From the NCBI GenBank assembly GCA_040954595.2, contig CM082579.2, positions 7,688,001 through 7,752,000 on the forward strand: 64,000 nucleotides of DNA. The letters run 5' to 3'. The DNA is from Balanoglossus misakiensis (taxonomy: Eukaryota > Hemichordata). The notes beneath the pieces are model-generated. The model saw nothing but the letters and a program-made list of their open reading frames with translations, did not search any database and was not told the DNA's origin. Shown piece after piece: positions 52,558 through 64,000 of the stretch. The position numbers and the translations under genes were made by a program. Every line of letters starts with the position of its first letter. The first letter of the stretch is position 1.

Positions 52558-52788
52558 TAGACTTGCTCCAAGTCTATGGGCTTCATTATGTGTAGGGAAC
52601 GCGTAGGCCGACGCTACCCGAAACCACAAGCTCAGTCGCAAATTCGAAACTCGCCTCACTACCAAAAAACACGCTCAAGGCAAGTATGCACGCAAAAAGT
52701 ATTGAAATTATTTATTAAGACAAAAAACAACGAAAACACAAAAAGTATTGAGATTTAAAAATCACCAAGCGACTAGTGGGTTAGTCTA
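52558..52788. repeat. 231-bp interspersed repeat, copy 2 (inverted)
   Basis: Begins with the hairpin TAGACTT-gctcc-AAGTCTA and ends at AGTCTA, the reverse complement of the element at 31375-31601. It lies between transporter genes 1 and 2. Ends share only 6-bp TAGACT inverted termini, and I see no clear target-site duplication. Confidence 0.8.
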
Positions 52789-52912
52789 GGCCATAGTGTT
52801 CAAAGCACATTTAATAGAGCGACCGTTGGTCAAATATAACTTATTTTGACGTCTTTGACTATAGTCCCATCTCGCGACGCAGTCTAGTAAATGTCCATGT
52901 AGAGTGACGTCT

Positions 52913-53947
52913 CTAATTCGTTCTGTCACCCGCCTCCAATGTCATCTTCGACTTATTTTCCCAGCATGCATAGCAGGCGACTATTGCTGAACTCGTTACT
53001 ATAAGAACGCTTCCGACAATTTCCAAAACTTCCAAAGTTTGGCTGAATATGGCGACATCGCCGATGTAGGCCACCACAATCTGCGCGTTCGCTAAAAGTA
53101 CAATTGTGGCCGCGTTTTCCTTGTGAAGGGCGAACATGATAGCGAGTGAAGCCAACATGTAGCACAGAGACTGCGCAAGAACGTAGACCCATGCGATCGT
53201 AGGGAGATGCCACGTTGCGGTGGCTTCGATGAAAAGCAAGGGAAAGGTCACCACAATGCCGCAGACTCCAACATACAACAAAATAACCACAACGTGCACA
53301 TCTGGCACGCCACGAATAGCCACCGCTGAAATCGCAAAGCAAATGGCGGTAACTATACTGAGAAAAATCGACACGCCTTGGTAGAGTTCATGTCCTTCGT
53401 CGACGGGGTCACTTTTGAAACTGAACGACGGTCCAGCTACGAGTATGATGCCGACGATGTTGAAAATACTGCTGATTGCGTCGGTCCTCTTCCATCGGTC
53501 ACGTAAGAACAGACAGGCAATGAGTGGAGTGAAGATTGGCAATGCGCCAAAGGTGATGGACGACACGTTCCCAGCAAGGCCAAAGGTGAACGCATAATAC
53601 ATGGCGATTCGTCCAGCGTTTTCGACCAGCGAATTGAGCACCAGTAGCCCGCGTTCGCGTTTACCGTAGTCGAGGAAGATCGGCATCCTGAAGTATGCCA
53701 CCGCGGGCACGAGTAAAACGACGCAGAACACGCTCTGAGCAAACGTGGCTTGTATGGATGTCACCCCGAAACCTTGCGCAAGGACGATGAACACGGTGGA
53801 TATGCCGTACAGAACCCCAGATGCAACTCCAAGCGACACACCAAGGGTCGACTTGCAAAGCAAGCGATTACCCTTATTCTGCGACTCACTTTCCTGTGTC
53901 CACAGGTGTTGGAGCTCGCCATTGTCTGGTCCCGACGTGGTCGTCAT
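52913..53947 (-). CDS. SLC35G-like EamA transporter 2
   Basis: Intronless, 344 residues, two EamA domains with about ten membrane helices. It shares with transporter 3 the segments VSLGVASGVLYG / VWLGVASGFLYG, TVFIVLAQGFGVTSIQ, RERGLLVLNS and YAFTFGLAGNVSS, so the two are close tandem duplicates. The second half contains LPTIAWVYVLAQSLCYMLAS and NAATIVLLANAQIVVAYIGD. The C-terminus is short and cytoplasmic (SKMTLEAGDRTN). Likely an integral membrane solute carrier; the substrate is unknown. Nothing in the sequence points to loss of function. Confidence 0.85.
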   Translation of the reverse strand: MTTTSGPDNGELQHLWTQESESQNKGNRLLCKSTLGVSLGVASGVLYGISTVFIVLAQGFGVTSIQATFAQSVFCVVLLVPAVAYFRMPIFLDYGKRERGLLVLNSLVENAGRIAMYYAFTFGLAGNVSSITFGALPIFTPLIACLFLRDRWKRTDAISSIFNIVGIILVAGPSFSFKSDPVDEGHELYQGVSIFLSIVTAICFAISAVAIRGVPDVHVVVILLYVGVCGIVVTFPLLFIEATATWHLPTIAWVYVLAQSLCYMLASLAIMFALHKENAATIVLLANAQIVVAYIGDVAIFSQTLEVLEIVGSVLIVTSSAIVACYACWENKSKMTLEAGDRTN

Positions 53948-55147
53948 TCTGAAAAAATATAACGATCCAACTGTGTTTCACCTGATATACACTCTGGACC
54001 ATGATCATAATGTATGCGACCGTATGTGTTTGTTATGTTGGACCTTCTGTGCCTGTTTCACCGTGGAATAACCTTATTAACATCACAAAGCACAGTACTC
54101 ATCAATATAGGCCTGAATTGTGCATGTACAATTTACCAGTTGTTTCTGCTGGCATAGTGAAATTGTCCGCCTGTGGCTATGATGTGGCTGCGCCGCCTCC
54201 CAACTCAACCGCCGTTTTTATTTTGGCCTTACGGCGCAGCCATAGCCGGACACTCCTGCCATGTGACTCCCACCTTACAATGATAAGTCGCTTCGGGCTG
54301 TAATAACTGCTCCAAAACTTACTACCTTCTCTTACCCGCATAGCTGCGCATGCGTTCAATATACCCCCCTAAAAATAACCGAAACGCAATTCTGAACTCA
54401 CGATTCGACACCGTTTTATTTCAATTAACCAGCGGCCACAACCAAACGACGTCGTATTCACTTACATTTTATTGAATGAACGTCCCAGATCCTATAATTT
54501 AGATATATGTCTGAAAGGAAGAAATGTTGCTGAACGCAAGACATTTGCGTGATATTATTTGTACCAAAGTCACCCGACAAACAATGTGTAAATTAACCTT
54601 GTCCTAAAAAAACTTTTCCAGTGTCCTGAAATGTCACACGCGAACAGCTATTTGTATGATAAAGGACGAAACAAATGGCCTTTGTAATTTTTTCCCGGCC
54701 GCACGTTCCACATATAAAGAATGTTGATAAAATGGCAATATCGTAATATTACCAGACTCATTTTCCCAAAATCTTATATACTCTGGGGCGTTCTGTGATA
54801 ACAGAATTCGTTGTTTAAAAGGGGGGATTATTTCGTGTCACCGTGACAGCACATCAAATATCGTCAACGTTTCCTGATGGCATACAGTTTCCTTTAATCT
54901 TTAAAGTTGAGACGGACGAAATCGTTGAATTTTGATACGTGTAGTTACGACGCTAATCCGCGGTATAATATTCTGGTGAGTCATGAGTCAGAGTTTTAAT
55001 TTAACGCCACGATGTTACGCGGCAAACAGGAAGCGGTTTATGACGAAGGCCAAGCTATACATGTATCTCCGTTAGGTTGATATCAATGCGCGCAATCCAC
55101 CTGCAGGCAAGGTAGTCTCGGTTACCCAGACCCCTCTGCTTCTTCCG
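53948..55147. other. Intergenic region between transporters 2 and 3
   Basis: No gene seen. At about 54164-54252 there is an imperfect inverted repeat: tgtccg..ggctatg..ggctgcgccg on the left and cggcgcagccatagccggaca on the right, able to fold into a long hairpin with two bulges and a loop of about 36 bases. The rest is plain AT-rich sequence. Confidence 0.45.
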
Positions 55148-56152
55148 CTAGGTCATCTGGGACTTATTTTCCCAGCAGGCATAGCAGGCGACAAAGGCCG
55201 AACTTGTCACGACAAGAACGCTGCCGACGATTTCCAAACTTTTCACAGTCTTGCCGAATAAAGCAACGTCACCGATGTAGGCCACCGCAATCTGCGCGCT
55301 CAACAGAAGTACAACGGTAGCTGCGTTTTCTCTCTGAAGTGCGAAAATCGCAGCAAGTAAAGACAACATATAACACAGTGACTGTAAAATAAGGTAGACC
55401 CATCCCATTGCACTCAGATGCCACGTGACGATAGCTCCGATGAAAAGCATAGGAAAGGTTACCACAGCGCCAACTACGCCAATGTAAAGCAAAATAGCGA
55501 AAATATGCACATTTGGCATACTACGAACAGATACAACCCCAATCGCAAATGAAAATGCTGCCAGTATGCTGAGGAAAATCGACAGTGTCTCGTGTGTCCC
55601 GTCATCCAGGCGGTCCTTTTCGAAAAGGAACCCTGCTCCAGCAACGAGAATGATACCACCGATATTGAAAATGCTGCTGACGGCGTCGACTATCTTCCAT
55701 CGGTTTCCCAAACAGAGGCGCGCAAATAGTGGTGTGAAGAGAAGCAGGGTACCGAACGTGACCGCCGTAACGTTGCCGGCGAGGCCGAAATTCAGAGCAT
55801 AATACATGGCGACACGTCCGGCGGCTTCGGAGACCGAATTCAGCACCAGCAACCCCCGCTCTCGATTACTGTAGCCGAATATTACCGGGTATTTGCGGCA
55901 AGCCGCCGTGGTAACCGCGACAATTGCACAGCACACATTCTGAATAAATGTAACTTGTATCGACGTCACCCCGAAACCTTGTGCCAGGACTATGAACACT
56001 GTGTTCAGGCCGTACAGAAAACCGGACGCGACTCCCAGCCATACACCGACGGTCGACAGACAAAGCAAGCGATATCCTCTCTCCTGTGCTTGGCCTTCTT
56101 GGACCAACCGTCGGAGTTCGCTGCCGCCGTCTGCTCCAGACTTAGTCGCCAT
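55148..56152 (-). CDS. SLC35G-like EamA transporter 3
   Basis: Intronless, 334 residues, two EamA halves and about ten helices, closely related to transporter 2 (shared TVFIVLAQGFGVTSIQ, RERGLLVLNS, ENAATVVLL, AYACWENKSQMT-type end). The reading frame is complete from MATKSGADGG to a TGA at 55148, with no break. The N-terminal 33 residues are polar and charged. As with its neighbours, lack of introns suggests that the founder arose by retroposition or by intron loss, followed by local duplication. Confidence 0.85.
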   Translation of the reverse strand: MATKSGADGGSELRRLVQEGQAQERGYRLLCLSTVGVWLGVASGFLYGLNTVFIVLAQGFGVTSIQVTFIQNVCCAIVAVTTAACRKYPVIFGYSNRERGLLVLNSVSEAAGRVAMYYALNFGLAGNVTAVTFGTLLLFTPLFARLCLGNRWKIVDAVSSIFNIGGIILVAGAGFLFEKDRLDDGTHETLSIFLSILAAFSFAIGVVSVRSMPNVHIFAILLYIGVVGAVVTFPMLFIGAIVTWHLSAMGWVYLILQSLCYMLSLLAAIFALQRENAATVVLLLSAQIAVAYIGDVALFGKTVKSLEIVGSVLVVTSSAFVACYACWENKSQMT

Positions 56153-57221
56153 TCTCCTCTTTTAATAGAAATCTCACGGGGGACACGTATGTTCCTGTTT
56201 TAAACGCACACCGAGTGTTGGCCAGAGTATAATGACTCGCATATTATCTGCGCGCATCTTTGCATGGGATATCACATCAAACATTTAGCATGGCGATAGA
56301 ATCTTAATGCGGCGATTAATGATTTTGAACATCCTGAAATCAAAATATCATAATTCGATTATCATTCCAAAGCGGTACTCGATAGTACGTTCACGTCCTC
56401 TTGACACTTGTTTGACATTTATCATCTTTGCAAATATCAGTCCAAACTCCGATTTTAAAATAGCTTGGAGTTATTTTAATGACGGGGTGATAAAATAAAA
56501 ACGAGGTATGGCAAATATAGAAACATCTCCGTTGCCAGCGCAGCCGCAATGTGGATTTTATAACCTTTTACCTCGGTTCAAACTGTATATGTTTGAATGT
56601 TCCCAGGTTGTTTGCCATATGTGCGAATTTTCAAACATTGTAAAGGTTTATCACAATAAACTCCCTCTTGAAAGAAAAGTCAAAGACATTTTTTAGAAAC
56701 ACGTCCAGGATTCCATAACCGTACAAACTCTTTAGAACGCCTGAACTGAAATATATTATCAAGCACAATGTCGTGCCATTTTTACACATACGTCGGTTTA
56801 TTCTGTATTCAAAGCCTTTGGCCCATTGTACAACTATAACAACGCAATATGTGACAAAAATACAAACATTCACTCAATATTTGTAAGTTAAACAATTTAC
56901 CTAACAGAACCTGCTCTGTACCTGTTACATGGGTGTGTTTTTAAATTGCTACTGCAAAATTTGAAACCAACCCAACTATTAAAGAGTATTTTCCTTGAAA
57001 ACGAAACCAATTAATGCTATGGACATCGTGTGTAAACCCTACTGAGAAAAGTTACTGTTCAATTTGTTTCTGCAATGCGTCATTTTGGAGCGTTAAAGTT
57101 TGAGGAGCGAATTGGCCCGAGATTGGTGTGGTTAAAGTCAGTAGGGTTGTGCGTAGACTTCTTCGCTAGTGAATCCGAGTTGATTCATTTCTTTTGACAA
57201 AATCGGAATGTATTTCAGATT
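56153..57221. other. Intergenic region between transporters 3 and 4
   Basis: About 1.07 kb of AT-rich DNA. I see no coding sequence, repeat or RNA gene. It must hold the promoter of transporter 3 at its left end and the 3' UTR of transporter 4 at its right end. Confidence 0.5.
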
Positions 57222-58307
57222 TTACTCGGCGGCTTTGACTTCGCCATTGCTAACCTCGTGGTTGTGCTTCCACCACGTGTACAGGGCGACAATGGCCGAA
57301 CTCGCCAGTATCAGCACGCTGCCAACAATATCCCACACCTGGACGATGTCGCCAAACACCACCACGTCGCCGACGTAAGCTATGCAGATCTGCACGTTGG
57401 CCAGCAGGACCACCGTGGCGGCGCTCTCCATCTGCAAGGCCGAGATGAAGCAGAGCGCGCCCAACAAGTAGCAGAAGGACTCGGCGAAGATGAACGCGCA
57501 CACTTGCAGGCTCAGGTTCCAAGAGACGACACTCCTGATGAAAATGGCGGGAAAGGTGAAGGCGGCGCCTATGGTGCCCGTGTACAGGAGTATCACGAAA
57601 ATGGGAACGTGAGAAATGGCGTGTATGGAGACGGCCGACACCGAAAATGATACCGCCGTCAGAAGGCTTAGCACAGTTGACACAGCTACATCCTTAGCAG
57701 ACGACTGCCCGTCCGCTTCCCCATGATCATTGGCATTCTCCGAGAAGATGAATGACGGCCCGGCTATAAGGATGATGCCGGCGATATTGATGAGACTGTT
57801 CAGCGCATCGACCAACCTCCACCGTTCTCCCAGACCTATCCCAGCGAACAAGGGGGTTATTATCGGCAGCGCTCCAAACGTGACCGAGGACACGTTGCCG
57901 GCAAGGCCGTATCGGAAGGCAAAGTACAGGGTTATCCGCCCGACGGTTTCGGCGACCGCGTTGAGCAGCATCAGCCCCTTTTCCGGCTTGCGATACGCGA
58001 AGATCGGGGTCTTCCAGTAGTATATCAGAGGCGCGACCACCAGGACGCACAAGACGTTCTGGAGGAAGAGGATTTGGATGGACGAGCCCCCTCCGCTTTC
58101 GGTGAGGTTGATGAAGACGGTCGCCAGCCCGAAAAGAACCCCGGCCACAACGGCCAGAGACACTCCTACGGCCGACTGGAATGGAGAGCGACTCCGTGTC
58201 TCGTCTGGGTCGCGGTGCTGTGACCACAACTGCTGCAGTTCTTCCAGCTTGGAGTCCGACCCTCCCTTGCCACGAGGCTTGATTGTCGATTCTGTTGAAA
58301 ACAGCAA
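57222..58307 (-). CDS. SLC35G-like EamA transporter 4
   Basis: Intronless, 361 residues, the GC-richest of the four tandem genes. Two EamA halves are visible: VSLAVVAGVLFGLATVFI, YFAFRYGLAGNVSSVTFGA and LPIITPLFAGIGLGERW in the first; CYLLGALCFISALQMESAAT and QICIAYVGDVVVFGD in the second. A polar loop of about 25 residues (SENANDHGEADGQSSAKD) between the halves is longer than in the others. The C-terminus is HNHEVSNGEVKAAE. The start used (MLFSTESTIK) is the first ATG of the open frame; an upstream exon joined near KPRGKG cannot be excluded, since the paralogues have shorter N-termini. Substrate unknown. Confidence 0.85.
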   Translation of the reverse strand: MLFSTESTIKPRGKGGSDSKLEELQQLWSQHRDPDETRSRSPFQSAVGVSLAVVAGVLFGLATVFINLTESGGGSSIQILFLQNVLCVLVVAPLIYYWKTPIFAYRKPEKGLMLLNAVAETVGRITLYFAFRYGLAGNVSSVTFGALPIITPLFAGIGLGERWRLVDALNSLINIAGIILIAGPSFIFSENANDHGEADGQSSAKDVAVSTVLSLLTAVSFSVSAVSIHAISHVPIFVILLYTGTIGAAFTFPAIFIRSVVSWNLSLQVCAFIFAESFCYLLGALCFISALQMESAATVVLLANVQICIAYVGDVVVFGDIVQVWDIVGSVLILASSAIVALYTWWKHNHEVSNGEVKAAE

Positions 58308-61012
58308 TTGTTTTGTGTCAACATATTAAATAAGCGTCAAAGCATATCACCAGACAATATATGGGTTCACGTAATAGTACTAGTGACATGACAGCCATTT
58401 TCGACAATTCCACGGAGAACCCTGTCCATGGGCTACCAAATTGTCTGAGTGACGGAAACATGAGATATAAGATGGCATCTTTAACTTTCGGTGGTAAATC
58501 ACTGGAACTTCTTTGATAAATAATGTTTTCAACGATTGTTCAATGATCTCTGCATACAGATATACACGATTACCATAAAACTCAAATTTCAGGGCGACAA
58601 ATTAAAAAACCCTTTCCCAAATAAAAAAATGACGAGACGTAGTTATTGCTTCCCCGTAAAATGGAATTGTGTGTACGTCTGTCCTTACCATACGGCGGTG
58701 GCTGCAAGTCAAATTCGGCATTCACTTGAAGGTTCTTCACCATTTTGACGTCGTATATATTTCAATGGAGCACAAGTCAACACTATCCTTTCATTCGCCT
58801 CACATAAAATGAACAAGCTGACTTCATGAGCACTGCTGTGACGTCACTCGCTCTTAATGCCGAGGAATCGAGTCCCGCCGATGCGCTTAAACAATACGAT
58901 AATTCAAGCGGCAGCTCGCAGGTGGACAGGCATTGAATATTGGATCGAACGGCGCTGAAATGGCACTGGTTAAACAGACGAAATTATCGGAAGTGTTCGT
59001 CGGTGTGTCAGCCTCTGCCTTCAAGGACTTAAAAACCCACAGCGCATTGATAAACCAATAAAAGCGATCGATGTGAACTGGTGTTGGTCGTTGCCTAGGC
59101 GATGGTTAAATAGAAAGAATCAGTGAATCACACGAGTGAAATTCGTTTTGCGCTGAACGGATGCGGTTTGATTTGCGCATGACGTGGGAGACCATTTTTG
59201 TGAATCGAATGTACGTATTAGGAGGTCACTGTACTAGGTTTTTAATTCCAAAGAAATTAACGTTTAAAGAGGCCTTTTTTCATATTCCGCGTACTTTAAA
59301 ATTAGACACTTGAATAATTCTTTCGTTGCCATGCTAGTTGTCGTCCGCGCGGGAAAAATTCTTCGGTTGCAAGGATGGGGTCGCATTTCTAATGGAAACC
59401 CGTCGTAACGTACTTGAGAACGCGAGAAGATATTAACACAATTTGAGGTCAAAATAGATGATGAGTAGTTCTATACCTGTGCATTTTCCCTCTAGGCCCA
59501 TGCCATTAATTTAGACTCTCGTTGGGCTTAAGGAGAAATCCGGCCGTGACGTCAAAAGTGTATTACATGTGGCTGTCATTACCATTCGCGCACCAGTATG
59601 TCGTGATAGTTTTATTAAAAAGAAAGTGCGTCGACATCCAAGAAAGATTACCTTTAATGACGTTGCCTTTTTTTCTGAGCTATTGAATTAGCTGTGCGGA
59701 CAAATTCATTTCCGGACTGGGAGAAGTCTGGTTCCCTGCTGTGTCCTCGGTGTTTCTGTCGCTGGCTGCGCTGTCCATGCTCGTGTGAAGGCGGTGTGCG
59801 TGCAAGAATGCACAACACCTATGCATCCAGCAGAATGCACCCCAAGAACTCCCAAATATCCGAGAACCCCATTCCACTTTGCTCACAGACGAAGAATAAA
59901 CACACACAATGTACATGTGAAAATGCATTTATTTAGTTATATATGCAAAAAGCAAGCACAGATTTTGCACTTTGTGTCTACGCAAAAACTACTTCTACTC
60001 CTACTGCACCAAAATAACATTTAGACAACTGTGTCTGTTCGATACAGCACAGTCAATTTAAATTACGTCTGGAACTTTTTGTCACACAAAAAATAATCTT
60101 ACTGCATAGATGGCTGTATCGCCTATTAACACCGATTTCTTTCATTTTTAATACTTTGAACACAATTTAAACATTTGAATGCACAAGTAGAAGATTGAAC
60201 AGTGTGCTTACATCCTCAATTGAAGGAAATAATCGTTTGCTATGTTTTGTGACAAGTGTTAAGCCAGCTACTGTTGGCAAGCTCTGCAGCAACTATTGGG
60301 ACTGTATATAATTCTGATTATTATTTTTTGGGGGGTGGGGGTGGGGGGAGAGACGAAGACAGTTCCAAACTTTGCGGAAATGGGGCTACTCAGCTTGTGG
60401 AGATGGGTACTGAATTGACCATCAGTAACTGTGGTTTCACCAAAGGAACATGGTCGGACTTCTTGCCTTCATCTTGCAAAGAAGATGCGGGGCTCCCTGC
60501 ACGAGACTGTCGCACTCTTCTCAAAACAAAACTATGAATACCTGCCTTGAACATTGTTTATCTTTGACAGAAAGCGCTTGCAGCTTCACTGTGATTTAAC
60601 ATTCAAAACGCTATAACTTTCACAACCATCAAAGCAATTACAATGCGGTGATTACAATAAATGTGGTTTGGAAGTCACTAGAGGGTTAGAAAAAATCTGA
60701 GCTATTTCAAGTGACATCTCTGAGTTTTCGTTGCCATGAAGTCAGCTAAAGTAAACTACATTTATTTAAATATACTTATTTATTCATTTTTTGTCATATT
60801 GTTTTCTGGAAAAAAAAGTTATCTGAGTTAATTTAAATAGCAAAGCATGTTTCGATTGGATGAAAACTCTTATTATCCTGTGGTGATGCTGCAGACAGAC
60901 CAATTGTGGCGTAGCTTGCATGGCAACCTTTCAGGCTGGCCCACGCAAGTACAACAGCTATTTATATCTGTGGCGTTTTCTGATACTGTTTGTGCCTGGG
61001 TGTATGTACCTC
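58308..61012. other. Intergenic region and probable UBE3A 3' UTR
   Basis: About 2.7 kb without a supported gene. A TGACGTCA (CRE-like) site near 58839 may belong to the upstream region of transporter 4. TTTATT at 59928-59933 (AATAAA on the minus strand) could end UBE3A transcripts with a 3' UTR of about 1.1 kb. A G-rich stretch at 60328-60351 (ggggggtgggggtggggggag) could fold as a G-quadruplex on the plus strand. Confidence 0.45.
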
Positions 61013-64000
61013 TCAGAGCATTCCGAAGCCTTTGGCGTTGGAGATGGCCTTGATGAGGCGTTCCTCCAACTTCTCCCTGCTGCTGTATTGCGGCAACAAC
61101 AGAACGTTGAAGCAGGTGTGGGACGTTGGCAACCTGAAATGACAAAACCGAATATGAAAAACTGGTTAAGAAAACAACCCAGGAGCAGAAGTTCGAACAC
61201 TTGTGTGTTGGAATCAGAGTGTGAGAACTTATCAGAGATACAGCACTGCATTCTTACCTGTCAGAGTCTGGGCCATTTCTGGCGATGATCAACTTCAGCT
61301 TGGACAGTCCACCGATGGGTACCCGGTCACTTCCCGTCGTAAACATCAGCAGCTTCTTCTTGTCTTCTTCACTGAAGGCGTGCACAATCTCCCAGAATTG
61401 CCTGCGTTCCAAAAAATAAGAACACGTGCCGTGGTAAATACTTTTCTGGTGCTTATTCACAGTGAATATTAGACACTGTAGATGGCTAAATATTTAACGG
61501 TGGGGAGGCGTTTATTTACCTGATAATCGGACTGTCCCTGGAGAATCCACCATCGTATTCTGTGGCTTCTTCCAAAGCTTCAAAGTCCAAATGCTGAAAA
61601 ATCAGAAAGTATGCGGACACATGACAATGAGGTATTGCCAGACCGAAGGATGTTGACACAATGATCAAGGAATCCCCATGTAACAGACACAGTGTATTAC
61701 AGTTTTTGTGTGAGGGTGCCTTGCATGACACTTCTGATTTGGAGGAGAGGAAACCCTGTACATAATGGCATGAACCCTGACCTAGTGTTTGTTCTGTTCG
61801 ATGTGTTCATTCAGCTATGGCTGCGGCCAATTTCAAACTAGTTGATGTATGTTCATGTTGGCTTTACATGAGTAATTAAGACCCTCATCTAGTTCACACT
61901 CTGCTGTCTTATACCTACCTTGCTGCCACAGACAAGCATCTCTACCTCTTCAGGCGTGAACCACTGCTTCAAGGGCGACTCGTCCGTCACCATGAGAAAC
62001 CCACGCAGGAAAGCCCTGAACTGTTTCTCGATGGATTTGTTCAACACATAGTCTGCGTACAACTCTACAAACTCCTGCAACAGAGAAAAAAAAAACAATA
62101 TCAATAATCACCACTAGGAACATGTCATAATGTCCCAAGGTATACATGTATATACCAAATAAGACCTAAAATAAATAGAGCAAAGCATAGGCAATTAGGT
62201 ATATTTCTCCATGCATGTTTTCATGGGCAGTTTGCTTATCATGCTGATGATTTTACAATTCTGGGCTTTGCTTCACAGAGAGATGAGTGATTCACCGTGG
62301 ATGGAAATGAAGGAGAGGGCCGATGACAGAAATGACAAACTGAGAACTTGAGAAGCGACACACACTCACCTGTCTGTTGTCGTTTGTGACTGTAACAGAA
62401 TCGCCATTTTCCTTGAGATCAAAAGTGACCGGAGCACCAAACAAATCTTGTAAACTGATTTGAAATGTTTGCATAAATGTGTCTTCCACATCGCCTTCGT
62501 ATTCCAGGAGTGACTTGAGGCTGTTGTATATGACCTGAAATATAAGCAATATGTAAATACAATGCAGGGTATTACAACTGATCAAAATCTCACTGCTCAT
62601 ATCTCAGTGCAAGACACACTAGCAAAGTGATCCCCTCCCTATATTATTACAGAGTTGAATGCTTGCAAATCCGGGACTCACCGGATGAGAGTCTTCCATG
62701 TCTTTTAAGTTTCCGATCTTTCCCATGAGTTTCCTGTAGACCACCATCGGGAAGTGGACGTCCAGGATGATGTTGTTGTAGATGGCCAGACCCAGGACGA
62801 TGCCGATGAGCGTGAACTGACCGTCGCTCTCAAACGACGTCGGGTTGAACCAGTAGCTGTTTGTGGTCTCGTCAAGACGAAACATGCCTAGTGGGGTGGG
62901 AGAAGAAACGCAGAACAGAAGCCAAATGAGAGAGGCAGAGAAATGAGCCCTAACTTCAACAATATATCCCATACACAATAGGGTGCAACATAAATGGCAG
63001 AGTTTGATATTTTTCACCAGTCAGAATTTTGAGAAAAAATCAATTGCTCTAAAACACTATGAAACCATTTACAATCAGCATGAGAGTAAGTTACTTTTAT
63101 CAAAGACAGAATTCAACATACCAATATCTGCATTAAAAATCTCCTCTACAACCAGCTGAAAAAACTCCTTCGACACGCCACCTTCATCAACCCCTTGTTC
63201 GCCGTCAAACTCCACAAACAGCTGTTTCTTTAAGTCTGCTGGGTTCTCCATGGCGATCATTTCCAACTGTGGTGTGAAACGGAAAAGAAAACGGGATAAT
63301 ATAGTTTCCTGAATTGCATGTGGCTGAATCAGTCTTTGTGTTCCTCAATCAAGGATTTCTAGGAGTGTTTCCAAATTCAATGATTTTCAAGTAGATTCTG
63401 CAGTTCAATATAAAGATAAAGGTATAATGTTTATCATCTACATACTTTTCTGAAACACACACAAGTTTATGTGTTTTTTTATCTTGTTCAACATTGGTAT
63501 CATTTTAAACCACTCGACTCAAGAATAATGAAGTAAGACACAGTAAGTTATAGCTGCTAGAGTCTGGAAATCAAAATAGCACAGCACAAAAAAAGGGTTT
63601 TTGAGATTTGCATAGAGACTTTTTTTCAATGACTAATTTGCATGAGTTGGAGCAGGCCTCCCCTGCACCTTACCCTGACTAGCGCATCGTCAATGATGTG
63701 ATCGCGCCTAACTTTCAGCCTAAGATACGGATTAATTTGATGACCCTGTACGAGACTGTGCAACACCGTCATTCTTCTCTCGTTATACATGCGTATGCGG
63801 TTGTCGTAGTAAAGTCCTAGATTCTTGGTGGCCGGCGTCAAAATGAACGGGTAATTGAGGAACGAGAAACGATCGTCCGTTTCACTCTTGTAGTTGGTGA
63901 AGTCGCGATCCATCTCGATGTTCTCATTGAGAGGTTCGTTGTAGAAGTCTTCGAGCTTGAGCAGCGGCCTGTAAGAGTCAATCGCCTTGACGCCCAGCTC
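61013..64000 (-). CDS. UBE3A: Ubiquitin-protein ligase E3A, HECT domain (3' part of gene)
   Basis: Eight exons in transcription order, the first cut by the window end: 64000-63674, 63266-63122, 62887-62682, 62534-62370, 62074-61919, 61593-61520, 61401-61258, 61133-61013. The protein reads through [66 protein letters not shown] and [15 protein letters not shown] to the end KGFGML, all as in UBE3A. The catalytic cysteine lies in [16 protein letters not shown], 33 residues from the C-terminus, exactly as in human UBE3A (Cys820). HECT ligases accept ubiquitin from an E2 on this cysteine and pass it to substrates, commonly as K48 chains for proteasomal decay. The N-terminal AZUL zinc finger is outside the window. 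Confidence 0.97.

Noticed and set aside
57250-58227. Arg-rich overlapping frames within transporter 4
   Set aside because: Out-of-frame readings of a GC-rich gene; the membrane-helix pattern exists only in the frame annotated.
60256-60537. 93-codon open frame with a poly-Gly stretch
   Set aside because: The glycines come from a G-rich run and the position fits the UBE3A 3' UTR on the other strand.

Overview
This is a eukaryotic, almost certainly animal, nuclear window. The genes have many short introns with GT-AG (a few GC-AG) borders, the intergenic DNA is AT-rich with microsatellites and short transposon relics, and most products are animal families (UBE3A, AFG2A/SPATA5, RPAP2, histone H3.2, folate receptor, lipoxygenase). 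The mix of lipoxygenases, a WSCD-type sulfotransferase, a death-effector-domain receptor and SPRY/Neuralized proteins suggests an invertebrate deuterostome such as a hemichordate or amphioxus. That placement is inference; no single sequence proves it. All exon models below were built by hand: each uses plausible splice sites and keeps an open frame across every junction, but none is backed by transcripts.

Left part (1-15 kb): the last exon of one lipoxygenase, then a complete tandem lipoxygenase (665 aa, 12 exons, + strand). Next is a four-exon Golgi-type sulfotransferase (280 aa, - strand). Head to head with it lies a secreted 1028-residue protein (+ strand) that matches, over its whole length, the bacterial VioB/RebD/StaD family (bisindole / chromopyrrolic-acid synthases with a ferritin-like domain).

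Middle (15-41 kb): a TA-flanked MITE and other transposon-like debris. A type I membrane receptor (506 aa, - strand) follows, whose cytoplasmic tail holds three tandem copies of one 63-nt exon and ends in a death effector domain. Divergently paired with it is a small single-Ig membrane protein (+ strand) with a possible 6-nt microexon. A 13-exon gene (1048 aa, + strand) combines an SPSB-like SPRY domain, a Neuralized (NHR) domain, armadillo-type helices and a C-terminal domain that looks like an ADP-ribosyltransferase fold. A folate-receptor-like gene (- strand) comes next.

Right part (41-64 kb): a replication-dependent histone H3.2 gene with TATA, CCAAT and 3' stem-loop; AFG2A/SPATA5 (13 exons, - strand) head to head with an intronless RPAP2 (+ strand); a tandem array of four intronless SLC35G/EamA-type transporters (- strand); and the last eight exons of UBE3A (- strand), running off the window.

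Most neighbouring genes have unrelated jobs. The best candidates for undescribed biology are the animal VioB-like secreted enzyme, the transmembrane death-effector-domain receptor with its triplicated tail exon and divergent Ig partner, and the SPRY-NHR-ARM-ART composite protein.
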